Both the position numbers and the translations under genes were made by a program. A stretch of DNA of 64,000 nucleotides from Halobacteriovorax sp. HLS. GTDB lineage: Bacteria > Bdellovibrionota > Bacteriovoracia > Bacteriovoracales > Bacteriovoracaceae. Positions 16,363 to 25,716 of the stretch are shown piece by piece (the first letter of the stretch is position 1; each line of letters opens with the position of its first letter). Location: positions 124,001 through 188,000 of the forward strand of contig NZ_QOCL01000001.1 of assembly GCF_004006665.1 (NCBI RefSeq), given 5' to 3'. The notes below the pieces were generated by a model that was given only the letters and a program-made list of their open reading frames with translations, was not told the DNA's origin and did no database searches.

Positions 16363-17502
16363 ATGAAATGGCCTTTAATATTTCTTGCTTATCTGAGCTT
16401 ATTTGCACTTTCATTTTTAGATAATGGTAGAGCTCCGAGCTACAATTCAATTCTTTCTGATCTTGCGATTGGTCCAGCTAAGGGATCCTATATATTTACA
16501 GTTGCAAGCTTTATAAGCCTACTTGTAAATATAAGTGCTAAGTATTGGCTACCAAAAATTGGACCTATTAAAGCGACTCAAATAGCTTTACTACTATTAA
16601 CCAGTAGTGGGGCTTCAATGTATCTTACAGGCCATTATAGCAGCTACCCCCTACTCATTTTCAGCTCTTGTTTATTAGGTCTTGGTCTTGCCATTTGTAC
16701 AATATGCATGAATATTCTGGTAACTAAAGGGTCTAATGAAAAGTTGCGATCTAAATTATTCTCAGGTCTTCATGCAATTTATGGACTATCTTCTTTTGCG
16801 GCTCCATTCGTCATCGCATTGATATTGAATCTAGGAGGAGATTGGAAACTCTATTTTCTAATTATCGCTCTCCTTCCTCTATTTGTCATGATTTATAGTT
16901 TTCGAGTAAATAAACTTAACCTCAAGGCCCCAAGCACAGATACATTTGAAACCGGGGTACCATTAAGATTTAGAATTCTTTTTGGGCTCATTTTTGGATG
17001 CTACGTTGGAAGTGAACTCGTTCTATCTTCGAGAATTCCATACTATCTTGAAAACTACCTTTCTTATTCAACAATTACATCAGGAAATTATTTAAGCCTA
17101 TTTTTTCTTAGTTTAACAGCAGGAAGAGTATTATTTTCTTTTATTAGCTTTAAGCTTAGTACGCAAAAATTACTCTTTATATCGTATGCTTTAACCTTTA
17201 TTTGCTTCTTTCTTGGACGCTTTGTTAGCCCTGTATTCTTATCTCTATGTGGCCTAACAATGTCTTTTGCTTTCCCTATGGCCATGGACTATCTTGTTCA
17301 AACATTTGGAACAAAGAGTGATTACATGATCACTTCAGTAATGACTTGGATAGGTGTTATTCTTGCAATAGTACACATGGGCTTTGGGTTAATTAATGAG
17401 TATTATGGTTCCCAGTACGCAATATTTCTAAGCCCCTTTCTCAGTTTAGTATCCGCACTAAGCTTAGTTATATTTCTAAAAATAAAAAAGAGTCATTTAT
17501 GA
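16363..17502 (+). CDS. Major facilitator superfamily transporter
   Basis: 379 residues with about 12 hydrophobic segments spread through the length, in two halves separated by the hydrophilic stretch RVNKLNLKAPSTDTFETG near 190-205. The layout SYIFTVASFISLLVNISAKYWLPKIGPIKA and the internal GLHAIYGLSSFAAPFV fit the MFS fold and resemble sugar or drug permeases of the FucP/FHS type. It is an inner-membrane secondary carrier; substrate unknown. It begins 3 bp after the small secreted protein and shares ATGA with the phosphoesterase downstream. Confidence 0.82.
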   Translation: MKWPLIFLAYLSLFALSFLDNGRAPSYNSILSDLAIGPAKGSYIFTVASFISLLVNISAKYWLPKIGPIKATQIALLLLTSSGASMYLTGHYSSYPLLIFSSCLLGLGLAICTICMNILVTKGSNEKLRSKLFSGLHAIYGLSSFAAPFVIALILNLGGDWKLYFLIIALLPLFVMIYSFRVNKLNLKAPSTDTFETGVPLRFRILFGLIFGCYVGSELVLSSRIPYYLENYLSYSTITSGNYLSLFFLSLTAGRVLFSFISFKLSTQKLLFISYALTFICFFLGRFVSPVFLSLCGLTMSFAFPMAMDYLVQTFGTKSDYMITSVMTWIGVILAIVHMGFGLINEYYGSQYAIFLSPFLSLVSALSLVIFLKIKKSHL

Positions 17503-18158
17503 AGATAGTTGCAGTCTCTGATACACATCAAGCTTATTTAAAAAATATGCCTGCCGGTGATATCCTAATTCATGCAGGAGACTTTAGCCTCTTGCCTAAG
17601 AACTCATACGAAAATAGAGAATTAATGCTCTCAGAACTCTCAGATTTAAAGAACTGGTTTGATAGTATCAGACATCTCTATAAACATACGATCTTAGTCC
17701 CTGGAAATCATGACTGGATTTTTGAAGTAGACTACAACTTTGCTTCAAAGTTTATGGGAGAAACCCTCGTTCTAAATGATAGTAGTGTCACGCTTGAAGG
17801 CCTAAAGATTTGGGGAACACCTATAAATTTAGAGTATCGAAATTGGGCCTTCAATAGGGCCGCTGGTGAAGAAATATTAAGACACTATAATATGATTCCA
17901 AAAGACACAGATATTTTAGTTACTCATGGGCCGCCACTTAAAATATTAGATCAGGCATATCCCCAAAAGAATAGTCCTCATTTAGGTGATCAAGACTTGC
18001 TCTCGACAGTTGAAGGCCTCAAATTAAAAGCACATATCTTTGGTCATATTCATGGATCTCACGGAACACTCGTCAGAGGAGAAACAACCTATATCAATGC
18101 AAGTATTATGGATGAGGCCTATGAGCCCTCTTTCTCCCCCATCATTTTCGAAGTATAG
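17499..18158 (+). CDS. Calcineurin-like metallophosphoesterase (UPF0046/MPPED-like)
   Basis: 219 residues carrying the full set of metal motifs in order: VSDTHQ, GDILIHAGDFS, PGNHDWIF, LVTHGPP and FGHIHGSHG. These bind two metal ions in the family and support phosphodiester or phosphomonoester hydrolysis. The spacing and the GPP form fit the MPPED/UPF0046 group, for which the natural substrate is usually unknown. The start overlaps the MFS stop (ATGA). The last 40 bp overlap the convergent polysaccharide gene. Confidence 0.88.
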   Translation: MKIVAVSDTHQAYLKNMPAGDILIHAGDFSLLPKNSYENRELMLSELSDLKNWFDSIRHLYKHTILVPGNHDWIFEVDYNFASKFMGETLVLNDSSVTLEGLKIWGTPINLEYRNWAFNRAAGEEILRHYNMIPKDTDILVTHGPPLKILDQAYPQKNSPHLGDQDLLSTVEGLKLKAHIFGHIHGSHGTLVRGETTYINASIMDEAYEPSFSPIIFEV

Positions 18159-19396
18159 AGCTTTTCATGAAATGGTAAAAAAACAAGTATTAGAGCAAAT
18201 AGATAGATTACTTTTGGCATAAATACAACATTTCCACCTTTATAATTTAAAATGATGAATACTGCTATTATTACAACTGCTTCACGACAATCAGAGTATA
18301 ACTTCTTTGCCAACGCACTCATATAGCCAAAGTAAAGAATCATTCCGTAGATACCATATCGATAAATCTCTTGAACATAGAAACTATCAGAGTAGCTCTT
18401 TGAAGTTAAAACATTAAGTTTAAATTCATGCTTTGGACGTATGAGTATTAAAGGTCTTTGGTTTAAACTCTTAAAGAAACCTTCATTCCATTCCAAAAGA
18501 GTTGTTAATGATGATGAGCTCTCACTACCTTTGTCTGAAAAAATATCTAAAGCAACTAAAACCCATGACTTATTAACAAGTCCAGCATCTAGAAGAAGAT
18601 TAATTCCAAGATACCCTAGAGGACCAAGAACAAAGGTAAAGAGCAGTATTCCACGAAACTTGCTTGCTAGCTTCTTCCCTTTAGCAAGAAGAAAGGCACT
18701 AATAAGAACCACTGGAATAAAAAGTAGAGACGTCCTTGCAACCATTGTTTGAATGACAAAAGTTATGACAAGTATTATCAGGACATGGATTTTTGCCTTT
18801 TTAGAAGAATCTACCTTATTAATATAGTAAAAGCATAGAAAGCTAAAAAGTATAAAGTATATCGCTGCTGTATAAAAATCTTTAAATATTGATGTATAAC
18901 GAAATGAACTAAATACATCTCCTGAAGTGAAGAAGAATTTAGGCGTATAGATCCTCGTAATAATACTTCTAAACCCAAAAATATTTATCTTTTGCAAGAT
19001 AACCACAACAGCGGGGATAAAACCTACAACTATAAGCCTATAAAGAAGTAAGCTAAACTGATCCTTCCCCTCCTCCATGACTCTAGTAAGTCTGTAATTA
19101 AGTATAGAGCATACCATCGCAGTTTGGACCATAAGCCTTAACATAAAAATGTCGTGACTATTCAAAACACTTCCAGCTAATAGAGAGGAAAATAGACATA
19201 CAAAAAGAAATCCAAACGAAGCAATTGTTAGAATATGAAAATAGCGATTTCTAACAATATTTTTAGAATTAATAATGAAATTTATATAAATATAGAATTC
19301 AGCAAAGTTAATTCGAGCACCGCCAGGTTCTATAACTGGCGATAATAATAAGAATGCAAATAGTAAGACTATTGATCTAGCGTCTTTTGTAAGCAT
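18119..19396 (-). CDS. O-antigen polymerase/ligase-like membrane protein
   Basis: 425 residues from ATG 19396, chosen because GAGGAG lies 5 nt upstream (a TTG at 19408 is rejected). About ten hydrophobic segments alternate with short loops, and one longer hydrophilic loop at roughly 290-340 (LEWNEGFFKSLNQRPLILIRPKHE) precedes the last membrane segments. That is the shape of Wzy polymerases and O-antigen ligases; no sequence motif fixes which. Last gene of the polysaccharide operon, overlapped by 40 bp by the convergent phosphoesterase. Confidence 0.65.
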   Translation of the reverse strand: MLTKDARSIVLLFAFLLLSPVIEPGGARINFAEFYIYINFIINSKNIVRNRYFHILTIASFGFLFVCLFSSLLAGSVLNSHDIFMLRLMVQTAMVCSILNYRLTRVMEEGKDQFSLLLYRLIVVGFIPAVVVILQKINIFGFRSIITRIYTPKFFFTSGDVFSSFRYTSIFKDFYTAAIYFILFSFLCFYYINKVDSSKKAKIHVLIILVITFVIQTMVARTSLLFIPVVLISAFLLAKGKKLASKFRGILLFTFVLGPLGYLGINLLLDAGLVNKSWVLVALDIFSDKGSESSSSLTTLLEWNEGFFKSLNQRPLILIRPKHEFKLNVLTSKSYSDSFYVQEIYRYGIYGMILYFGYMSALAKKLYSDCREAVVIIAVFIILNYKGGNVVFMPKVIYLFALILVFLPFHEKLYTSKMMGEKEGS

Positions 19397-19397
19397 T

Positions 19398-20924
19398 CTA
19401 CTCCTCAAATTTTGGAGAAACTCCTAGAACTTCAATATCAGGAAAGATTCTCTTTAAATCAGCTTCATCATAGATATTATCATCTGTAATAAATCTAAGG
19501 CAAAGAGCTCCTAAAATTGTAAACATAACAAAGAAAAAAGAATAGACAAAAATCATTAATCGAGAGATTTTCTTAGACTTTACAGGGAAAGTGGCAAAGT
19601 TATCAAACTTAAGATCACTCGTTGATGTAATTTCTAAAAGCTTTAACTGAATAACCTTTGACTCTAGAGCTTTTAAAAAATCTACTATAGGTCTCAGCTT
19701 TTCTAGCTTCTCCTGCGTTAATAGAAGATTATCTAAGAGAATAGAATTTCTAAGTGTTAACTCTTTAGAGTTTTCCTTCGCTGTCTCAGAATAATTCTTG
19801 TAGACATTAAAGTTAAACTCACTCTCTTCTACAGAGTCTTGTGTTTTATCTACAAATTTATTTAGCGATGCTAATGAGCGTTTATTTCCCATTTTCATTA
19901 GTTCGTTTTCGGACTTTCTCAACTCTTTTTTCAGAGAATTAAGGATTTCGATCTCTTTAGTACTGTGAGAGAATCTTAACATCTCAAGGGCATTTACATC
20001 TTTTCTTAAGTTATCAATTCTTTCTTTTAGAAACTCTCTTTTCTTATCTTGATTAAGTTCTCTACTATCAATTTGCTTCTTGATCATTGTATTTGACTTA
20101 CTTACCTTGGCCTTGGCAATTGAAAGAAGAGATTGATTTTCAAGAGATAGCTTCTTCGAAATTTGAATTTCACTTTGGAGATTATCAATTTCTTTTCTTA
20201 ATACTTCTTTGTTTTTAATTAGTGCTAAATATTGTTCATCCTCTAGCCTTTTCTTTTCTTTTCTAACTAGTTGCTCTGCACTTTTTCTCTGATCTGTATA
20301 AGTCATTCTTATTGAATCTACACGTGACTCACTGATCGAGTCAGAAATAATACTAAGAAGAATCTCAGTTGTACGTTTGTCTGCAGTGCCAACTTCAAGA
20401 ACAAAATTGAGACCAGTCCGTTCAGGATCCTCAATTGAATAGAATCCAGGAATAAGAGCAACAAGCTTTTCGATCAAGCATGTCTCATCCTTTTCACATT
20501 CAGCGATTAGACTTGAGGCAAAGAACTCTTTTGTTTTATTATTAGTAGGATTGAAGTTCATATTATAGAAGTAGTCATCTTTCATGACTTTCTTGGCAAC
20601 TTTTCTTGTAAAATCCATCGAAACTCTCAAGGCCTTTACTTCTTCTGCTACTGAGCTAGAAAAACTTCTATCCGATTTTTCTGATCCAAGTGCGACGCTT
20701 ATAGCGTCCATAGGTGAATTAGACTTCTCTTTAAGATTTGAAAACCTAATCGAACTCCAATAAACCTCTACCTGCTTATTATATAAGTGATAAGTTACAC
20801 CTAGACACGCAACGATAGTAAAGATAGACAGAAATTTGTATCTAAATACTAATTGAAATAATAAAGGAATATTTAATATAGTACTTTCATCAATGAGTCT
20901 GTCTATTTTACTTTTTAAATTCAT
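19398..20924 (-). CDS. Wzz/GumC-like polysaccharide co-polymerase
   Basis: 508 residues. A hydrophobic segment near 33-48 (FLSIFTIVACLGVTYHLY) and one near 460-482 (LMIFVYSFFFVMFTILGALCLRF) flank a long periplasmic region of about 400 residues rich in charged heptads (about 210-430), a coiled coil. This is the layout of chain-length determinant proteins used with Wzx/Wzy or Wza systems. There is no fused tyrosine kinase; the downstream-overlapping partner gene at 20921 occupies that position but looks inactive. It shares ATGA with that gene and sits 1 bp before the polymerase-like gene. Confidence 0.8.
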   Translation of the reverse strand: MNLKSKIDRLIDESTILNIPLLFQLVFRYKFLSIFTIVACLGVTYHLYNKQVEVYWSSIRFSNLKEKSNSPMDAISVALGSEKSDRSFSSSVAEEVKALRVSMDFTRKVAKKVMKDDYFYNMNFNPTNNKTKEFFASSLIAECEKDETCLIEKLVALIPGFYSIEDPERTGLNFVLEVGTADKRTTEILLSIISDSISESRVDSIRMTYTDQRKSAEQLVRKEKKRLEDEQYLALIKNKEVLRKEIDNLQSEIQISKKLSLENQSLLSIAKAKVSKSNTMIKKQIDSRELNQDKKREFLKERIDNLRKDVNALEMLRFSHSTKEIEILNSLKKELRKSENELMKMGNKRSLASLNKFVDKTQDSVEESEFNFNVYKNYSETAKENSKELTLRNSILLDNLLLTQEKLEKLRPIVDFLKALESKVIQLKLLEITSTSDLKFDNFATFPVKSKKISRLMIFVYSFFFVMFTILGALCLRFITDDNIYDEADLKRIFPDIEVLGVSPKFEE

Positions 20925-21652
20925 TTTAAAATTATCCCCTCAATTGCTAGAGAGCTCTTTCTATAGTAGTCAATATATCGACTGATCGCTTTTTCTTTGG
21001 ATTGTCTAAATTCTGCTAAGAAGGCAACACTGTCAATATGCTGAATAATTGGATAATAAAACTCTAGGTTACTCTCTATTTCTGTCAGAGGTGGCAGAGC
21101 AATGAAGTAAGCATTGTCTTTTTTCGAAAAAATATCACAGAGAATATTTTCATACTTTATAAGATCTACTTTACTATAAATATCTTTAATTCCATCTATA
21201 CCGTATTGAGAAAGAGAATATGTTTTATGAAACTCTAAAAAGGTTCCATTGTAGTTTTTTAACTCTTTAGTCATATCTTCTTTAACTAGTTTAACAAATG
21301 AGCTATCTTCAAACTTAGGAGTAATAATGTCACAAGTTACACCGTGATCGTAGTTAAAATACGAGCCAAGAGCAAGGCACATCTGTTCTAAATTTGTGTC
21401 ACTTCCAAATCCACTTATAGCAAAAACCCTTTTCCCCTCTTTGTAAGATTTGAAAAATTTCTTCCCTAAGTTTAGTAGCTCTATATGATTTTTAACTTTA
21501 AAATAACAACTAAGTGGTAACCGTTCCTTAGGATCTTCCGTTTCATTGGCCACATTAAATTTTAAAACAGAACCATAGAAATTCCCCTCACCTTGTGAGA
21601 CTGACATATTCTTTGAATCGTTAAATTTCTTTGCTGTCATAAAAAACTTCAT
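20921..21652 (-). CDS. CpsD/BY-kinase-like protein lacking a P-loop
   Basis: 243 residues, placed directly before the Wzz/GumC-like gene as CpsD/Wzc-type tyrosine kinases or MinD-like ATPases are. KRVFAISGFGSDTNLEQMCLALGSYF (about 75-99) aligns with the Walker A region of that family (xSxxPGEGKSTxxxNLA), but the Gly-Lys-Ser/Thr core is replaced by GSDTN, so nucleotide binding is doubtful. The later D-x-D and Walker B blocks are also not evident: VTCDIITPKFED stands where LLIDxDLR is expected. A C-terminal tyrosine cluster is absent, although YIDYYRK occurs near the end. Probably a structural or regulatory remnant of the family. Family call is by context and faint similarity. Confidence 0.5.
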   Translation of the reverse strand: MKFFMTAKKFNDSKNMSVSQGEGNFYGSVLKFNVANETEDPKERLPLSCYFKVKNHIELLNLGKKFFKSYKEGKRVFAISGFGSDTNLEQMCLALGSYFNYDHGVTCDIITPKFEDSSFVKLVKEDMTKELKNYNGTFLEFHKTYSLSQYGIDGIKDIYSKVDLIKYENILCDIFSKKDNAYFIALPPLTEIESNLEFYYPIIQHIDSVAFLAEFRQSKEKAISRYIDYYRKSSLAIEGIILK

Positions 21653-21734
21653 TAGTTAATAGTTTTATCTACAGACTTTTTCGACAGATTAATAAGATTT
21701 CTTTAAGAATGAAGGTGGCTACTAAATAAATATT

Positions 21735-22751
21735 TTACAGAGGCATTTTTTTCCGCACTAATTTCATCAACTCTTTTTCAAATTTTCCAAAGACAAGTTC
21801 TCTACTAAAAAACTCTACTACATTATTTTGCATTGCTAAACGGAGCTCATTATCAGTAGTTAGCCTTTCAACAGATTCTAAAAAGGATTTTTTATCCCGC
21901 GGTCTAAAAAGAAGTCCCCTTTTTTCATTTAGAACTAGACTATTTATACCGGTTTTTAGGTCTGGGGCAACGACGACTTTCCCCTGAGAAAAAGCCTCAA
22001 CAATTGATATTCCATAAGTTTCAGATTTCGAGCTTGAAGTGACAATAAGAAATTTACAATTTCTTATTAGTTCAAGTTTACTCTCCTCATCTAGGTTTGG
22101 ATAAAATTCTATATTAGGTTCTTTTGAGATTTCTGATGTTCCAATGATTTTTAAAGGAAGTTTATGACCAGACAGCGCATCTATAGCAAAGTCTAAACCT
22201 TTATAGTGTGACTTTCTAGCAATGAGCAGCAAGTAGTCACCATCTGTTATCTTCTGCGTTTCATTAACTTTTATATCACTTACAAAAGAAATAACAACGC
22301 ACTTATCTCTATGTAGTGAAAGAGTATCACTAGAAGAAATTAACTCATTAGAAGAGCACAGTATCGTTTCAATATTTAGTAATAAGTACTTCGTTATAAT
22401 TTGATAAACGCGTCCAATGAGCCCCCATTTTATTACATCGGAGTGATAGACACAGATAACTTTTTTTTTACTTTTTAGTGATAACAGCAAAGGTAGCAAA
22501 CACAGAAAGTTTGGAAGGTGAATATAAATAAGGTCAAACTCTCTCGCACTTTTTAAGATCCACCACGCCCTTTTTAGATAAAAGAACTTTCCATCAAGGC
22601 CAAAATTTACAGAAGGGCCCCCATGACCTCTAACGATGTTCAATACTTTGTCACTATGATTTTCATGAGATTTTTGAATTGTTCTCACTACAGTTTCAAT
22701 CCCTCCGTAATAATTAGAGGGATTAAATTTTGCAAGCTGTAGAACTTTCAT
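21735..22751 (-). CDS. Glycosyltransferase family 4
   Basis: 338 residues in two Rossmann-like halves. The start MKVLQLAKFNPSNYYGGIETVV has the GGIE acceptor-side motif; the C-terminal half has LLIARKSHYKGLDFAIDAL and SSSKSETYGISIVEAFSQGKVVVAP, the E-x7-E donor-binding motif of GT4 retaining enzymes. It transfers a nucleotide-activated sugar, probably to the lipid-linked repeat unit of the polysaccharide made by this operon, on the cytoplasmic face. It starts 6 bp after the SLBB gene. Confidence 0.88.
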   Translation of the reverse strand: MKVLQLAKFNPSNYYGGIETVVRTIQKSHENHSDKVLNIVRGHGGPSVNFGLDGKFFYLKRAWWILKSAREFDLIYIHLPNFLCLLPLLLSLKSKKKVICVYHSDVIKWGLIGRVYQIITKYLLLNIETILCSSNELISSSDTLSLHRDKCVVISFVSDIKVNETQKITDGDYLLLIARKSHYKGLDFAIDALSGHKLPLKIIGTSEISKEPNIEFYPNLDEESKLELIRNCKFLIVTSSSKSETYGISIVEAFSQGKVVVAPDLKTGINSLVLNEKRGLLFRPRDKKSFLESVERLTTDNELRLAMQNNVVEFFSRELVFGKFEKELMKLVRKKMPL

Positions 22752-22757
22752 TAGATA

Positions 22758-23276
22758 TTATTTTTTTACTTGATTAAGAATGGCGTACGATGAAAGTAAT
22801 GTAGCAAGAACGCCTATTAAACTTGTATAGTAGGCCCTATTCTCATAAAATCTTGTCTTTTTAATGAAGATTGTATCACCTGGCTTTAACTTATGTTCAT
22901 AGGCTTCTTTGGTCCCACCTGTTGTTAAGTCAAAGTCCTTACTCTCTAAAACTTTACCATTCTTCGTCGTTACTTTTACACTTTCTAAGTCGGCAGTAGA
23001 AGTGAGCCCTCCGGCCAATGAAATACCACTAATTAAAGTTGTGTTGACAGGGACGTAGTGTAATCCTGACTTTTGTACCTCTCCCCAAAAATGAACAGGG
23101 ACTAGAGGTTTTCCTTTAGAAGTCGGCGAATAGTAAATTGAGCCAGGGTTCTTTTTTAAATCCTTCACTTCTGACGGAAGTGCAAGATCATTTAATGATA
23201 TTGAGTCATTCGCATATGAATTGAACGACAAAGTAATAAGAATAAACCAAGTGATAATATTTTTAATTTTTTTCAT
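22758..23276 (-). CDS. SLBB-domain polysaccharide export-type protein, short
   Basis: 172 residues. Signal peptide 1-22 (FILITLSFNSYA-ND). VPVHFWGEVQKSGLHYVPVNTTLISGISLAGGLTSTADLESVKVTTKNGK is one SLBB domain, followed by LKPGDTIFIKKT and a C-terminal hydrophobic segment at about 148-167. Wza-type export proteins are about 350 residues with a poly-export domain before several SLBB domains; this one has a single SLBB and a membrane tail, so it is at most a partial gate or adaptor. First gene of the minus-strand polysaccharide operon. Confidence 0.75.
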   Translation of the reverse strand: MKKIKNIITWFILITLSFNSYANDSISLNDLALPSEVKDLKKNPGSIYYSPTSKGKPLVPVHFWGEVQKSGLHYVPVNTTLISGISLAGGLTSTADLESVKVTTKNGKVLESKDFDLTTGGTKEAYEHKLKPGDTIFIKKTRFYENRAYYTSLIGVLATLLSSYAILNQVKK

Positions 23277-23317
23277 ATTAAAAGGTTAACACCAGAGACA
23301 AATACTCTCAAGATAAA

Positions 23318-23815
23318 TTAAAGACAAACCGCTTTCTCTAAAACAACTGTAAAATCGTAGAAAAGTCCTCTACGTAGGCTGGAGAAATATAAGTCTGCTA
23401 TAACTCTATTTCCTTTAAACGTAAAAGAGCTATTGACCAAAAAGTCTACTTTTGATCTTCTATAATTCGAATTGATATAAAGTAAATCCTCATCCATCTT
23501 AAATGTTACTACATCTTGCGTTATACTCCACTGCCCCTTACTTAGAGGTAAGACTAAATTTGAAAATCCATACCAAGGTGAATTATAACCATTGAAAACA
23601 GAGATGATCATTGTTTCAAGTCTTTGCTCTGTTTCTAAGTCTCGATAATACTCATTATGAACGGTATAAACTTGCGACTCAGAGTTTTCGGGATTTGGTC
23701 CTTGAACAATATCTTGTCCATCAATTTGAATCGTTTTGTAACAACCGGCCAATTTATCTGTAGCCAAAATACTTGTGGATAAGAGGTATAAAAGAATTAA
23801 GGTTTTGATTTTCAC
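23318..23815 (-). CDS. Secreted protein of unknown function
   Basis: 165 residues from GTG 23815, chosen because GGAG lies 6 nt upstream and a clean signal peptide (MKIKTLILLYLLSTSILA-TD) follows; the longer frame from 23881 has a charged N-terminus and no ribosome site. The mature part begins DKLAGCYKT and continues with alternating hydrophobic/polar strands (YYRDLETEQRLETMIISVF, NRVIADLYFSS), suggesting a small beta-rich, lipocalin-like fold with two Cys near the ends. Not recognised. It is 42 bp downstream of nothing on its strand except the L,D-transpeptidase terminator region, so it seems to be a single gene. Confidence 0.6.
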   Translation of the reverse strand: MKIKTLILLYLLSTSILATDKLAGCYKTIQIDGQDIVQGPNPENSESQVYTVHNEYYRDLETEQRLETMIISVFNGYNSPWYGFSNLVLPLSKGQWSITQDVVTFKMDEDLLYINSNYRRSKVDFLVNSSFTFKGNRVIADLYFSSLRRGLFYDFTVVLEKAVCL

Positions 23816-23883
23816 ATTATCTCCATGTTGGAAATATTTTAAACCTAATTTGAAATGTACACTAATAACTTTTTCTAACACTA

Positions 23884-23916
23884 AAAAAAGGCCTCTCGTT
23901 TTGAGAGGCCTTTTTT
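23884..23916 (-). terminator. Rho-independent terminator, usable in both directions
   Basis: The arms AAAAAAGGCCTCTC (23884-23897) and GAGAGGCCTTTTTT (23903-23916) are perfectly complementary, with a 5 nt loop and A/T runs at both ends. It lies 15 bp after the stop of the L,D-transpeptidase gene, which it should terminate, upstream of the next minus-strand gene. Confidence 0.88.
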
Positions 23917-23930
23917 ACACTATCTATAAC

Positions 23931-25712
23931 TTATATTTTATAGATAAACTCAACATTGCGACCAGCTGACTTTTTAATCTCAACTGAACTAGAGTTCACA
24001 CGCACTCTGACTGCAACTTCTTTTTTATTTTTAAAGTATCTCTTTATAAAAGACTTTATTAACTTATCTGAGCTTTTAGAAGTTTCTTCACTCATTACTA
24101 ACTTCCAATCATCCTCATCTACAGCGACGAGAGAAAACTTTGCAATTGATCCAGAAGATACCTGAACTCTAATATTTATCTCAGAGTCTCTTTCTAAATT
24201 CTCTCCTGTTACAAATGCATTCTTCATATCAGAAGCGTATTGCTTATCGCCTCTCTCTACTACAGCAGCTCCAGCTCCATTCACCTCTTGAGTAACGATG
24301 TATACTTCTTCATCATCATTATCTCCCTCTGGTCTTGTGTAAGTCGCTTCACTCTTATCATTTCCTTCAGTAAGAATCACATAATCAGGAGCTAACTCAT
24401 TTCTAAATCCACCCTTTACGATTTCTTCAGTTTTAGGATGAGAGTAGTTTTCCAAGAGTCCAGCATCTACGTAGTAAATACCTTTCATCTTATCTTCATC
24501 AACTCTATATACATTACCAGACGTACTTGTCTTCGCTTCTCTAGAACTTAAGTCTTCACCAGGAGTAAAGTTGTACATAGTTGGATAATTATCAACGCTA
24601 AAAGTTCCTTCTTCAATCCATCTATCTTTCCCAACACCTCTAGAAAGAACAGAGCTCTTATCAGCAGAGAAGTTCGTTGTAGAATATGCATTATTCTTTG
24701 TAAGGATATAATCCCAAGAATCATGCTCAAAAGTATACTTCGAACGATTCTTATCTAGTAAAGCTTCCTTAGCGTATACCTTAATGATTGGCGTACCTAC
24801 TGGAAGTAATTCTCTTAAATAAGCAATTGCCTCATTATTCAATCTTGAACAACCCGAGCTTCTAGGGTTTGCAATTAGATTTATACTAAACTTCTTAGTG
24901 GCCTTAATAAGCTTATCCTTATCACTTCCCCACCCAATAGTTCCATGAGTCCACTGCGAATGATGATTAGGTCCAACCCAAGCTGTATACCATCCAAATG
25001 CTCCACGCATATCACCTTTTCTATCATCACCAATGACTGGCATATATCTACTTTTAAACCACTTTAAAAAACCAGACCCTGCCTTAGGTGGCTCCGGATA
25101 AGAATCTCGATACCAAGAAGGATAATGTCCAGCATGATCTTGGTAAAACTTCCACCAATCAGTTATTCTAAAAGAACCAACAATTGATCTTGTCTCTTTA
25201 GTATTCTCACCAACTGCCATCTCTGTTTCCATAACCATCTTATGATTACAAACCTTCTGAGCATTACAAATATTTTCGTAAACACGAAGTCTTTCTGTCG
25301 CTAGATTTTGGATAACAAAGTATTTCCCCTTAAAATCTCTATAGTCTTCAATTGACTCAGATAAATATTTAAGAGAAACAAAGAATTTCTCGGAATCTAA
25401 AATATTGTGATAACTCTTCTTTCGAAATGTTATTTGAACATAACCTGACTTGCCACTTATCCCGTCAAAAGACACTACAGTAACTTTATCATGTCTAGAA
25501 AGAAGACCTAATCGCGCCCCACTCTCATTTCTCACGGCTAAAGCGGCCGTAGTATAATAGTTCTGACCGAGAACTAGCTCATCAACTGAAGTCATAGACC
25601 CCATCATTTTTTCATAGACTGCAGAACCAGTATTTGGATACTCTTCTTGCTTAGCACCACAACCTGTGGCCAACATGCCAGTTACAGCTAGCAGCATCAA
25701 TGGCTTATTCAT
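23931..25712 (-). CDS. Large L,D-transpeptidase (YkuD) lipoprotein
   Basis: 593 residues. Residues 1-18 are a lipoprotein signal (LAVTGMLATGC, Cys18). The YkuD catalytic motif is split as in the family: HGTIG with His256, and SSGCSRL with Cys288. L,D-transpeptidases form 3-3 cross-links or attach groups to peptidoglycan stem peptides at meso-DAP; they are many in bdellovibrios, where some act on prey wall. A region of about 200 residues before the motif and about 300 after it (to the C-terminus) is much longer than a typical YkuD enzyme and not recognised. AGGAGA 4 nt before ATG 25712 lies inside a perfect 12 bp inverted repeat. A terminator follows directly. Confidence 0.88.
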   Translation of the reverse strand: MNKPLMLLAVTGMLATGCGAKQEEYPNTGSAVYEKMMGSMTSVDELVLGQNYYTTAALAVRNESGARLGLLSRHDKVTVVSFDGISGKSGYVQITFRKKSYHNILDSEKFFVSLKYLSESIEDYRDFKGKYFVIQNLATERLRVYENICNAQKVCNHKMVMETEMAVGENTKETRSIVGSFRITDWWKFYQDHAGHYPSWYRDSYPEPPKAGSGFLKWFKSRYMPVIGDDRKGDMRGAFGWYTAWVGPNHHSQWTHGTIGWGSDKDKLIKATKKFSINLIANPRSSGCSRLNNEAIAYLRELLPVGTPIIKVYAKEALLDKNRSKYTFEHDSWDYILTKNNAYSTTNFSADKSSVLSRGVGKDRWIEEGTFSVDNYPTMYNFTPGEDLSSREAKTSTSGNVYRVDEDKMKGIYYVDAGLLENYSHPKTEEIVKGGFRNELAPDYVILTEGNDKSEATYTRPEGDNDDEEVYIVTQEVNGAGAAVVERGDKQYASDMKNAFVTGENLERDSEINIRVQVSSGSIAKFSLVAVDEDDWKLVMSEETSKSSDKLIKSFIKRYFKNKKEVAVRVRVNSSSVEIKKSAGRNVEFIYKI

Positions 25713-25716
25713 ATAA

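Noticed and set aside
18040-18222. 60-residue frame at the end of the phosphoesterase gene
   Set aside because: It is a shadow of two overlapping convergent genes.
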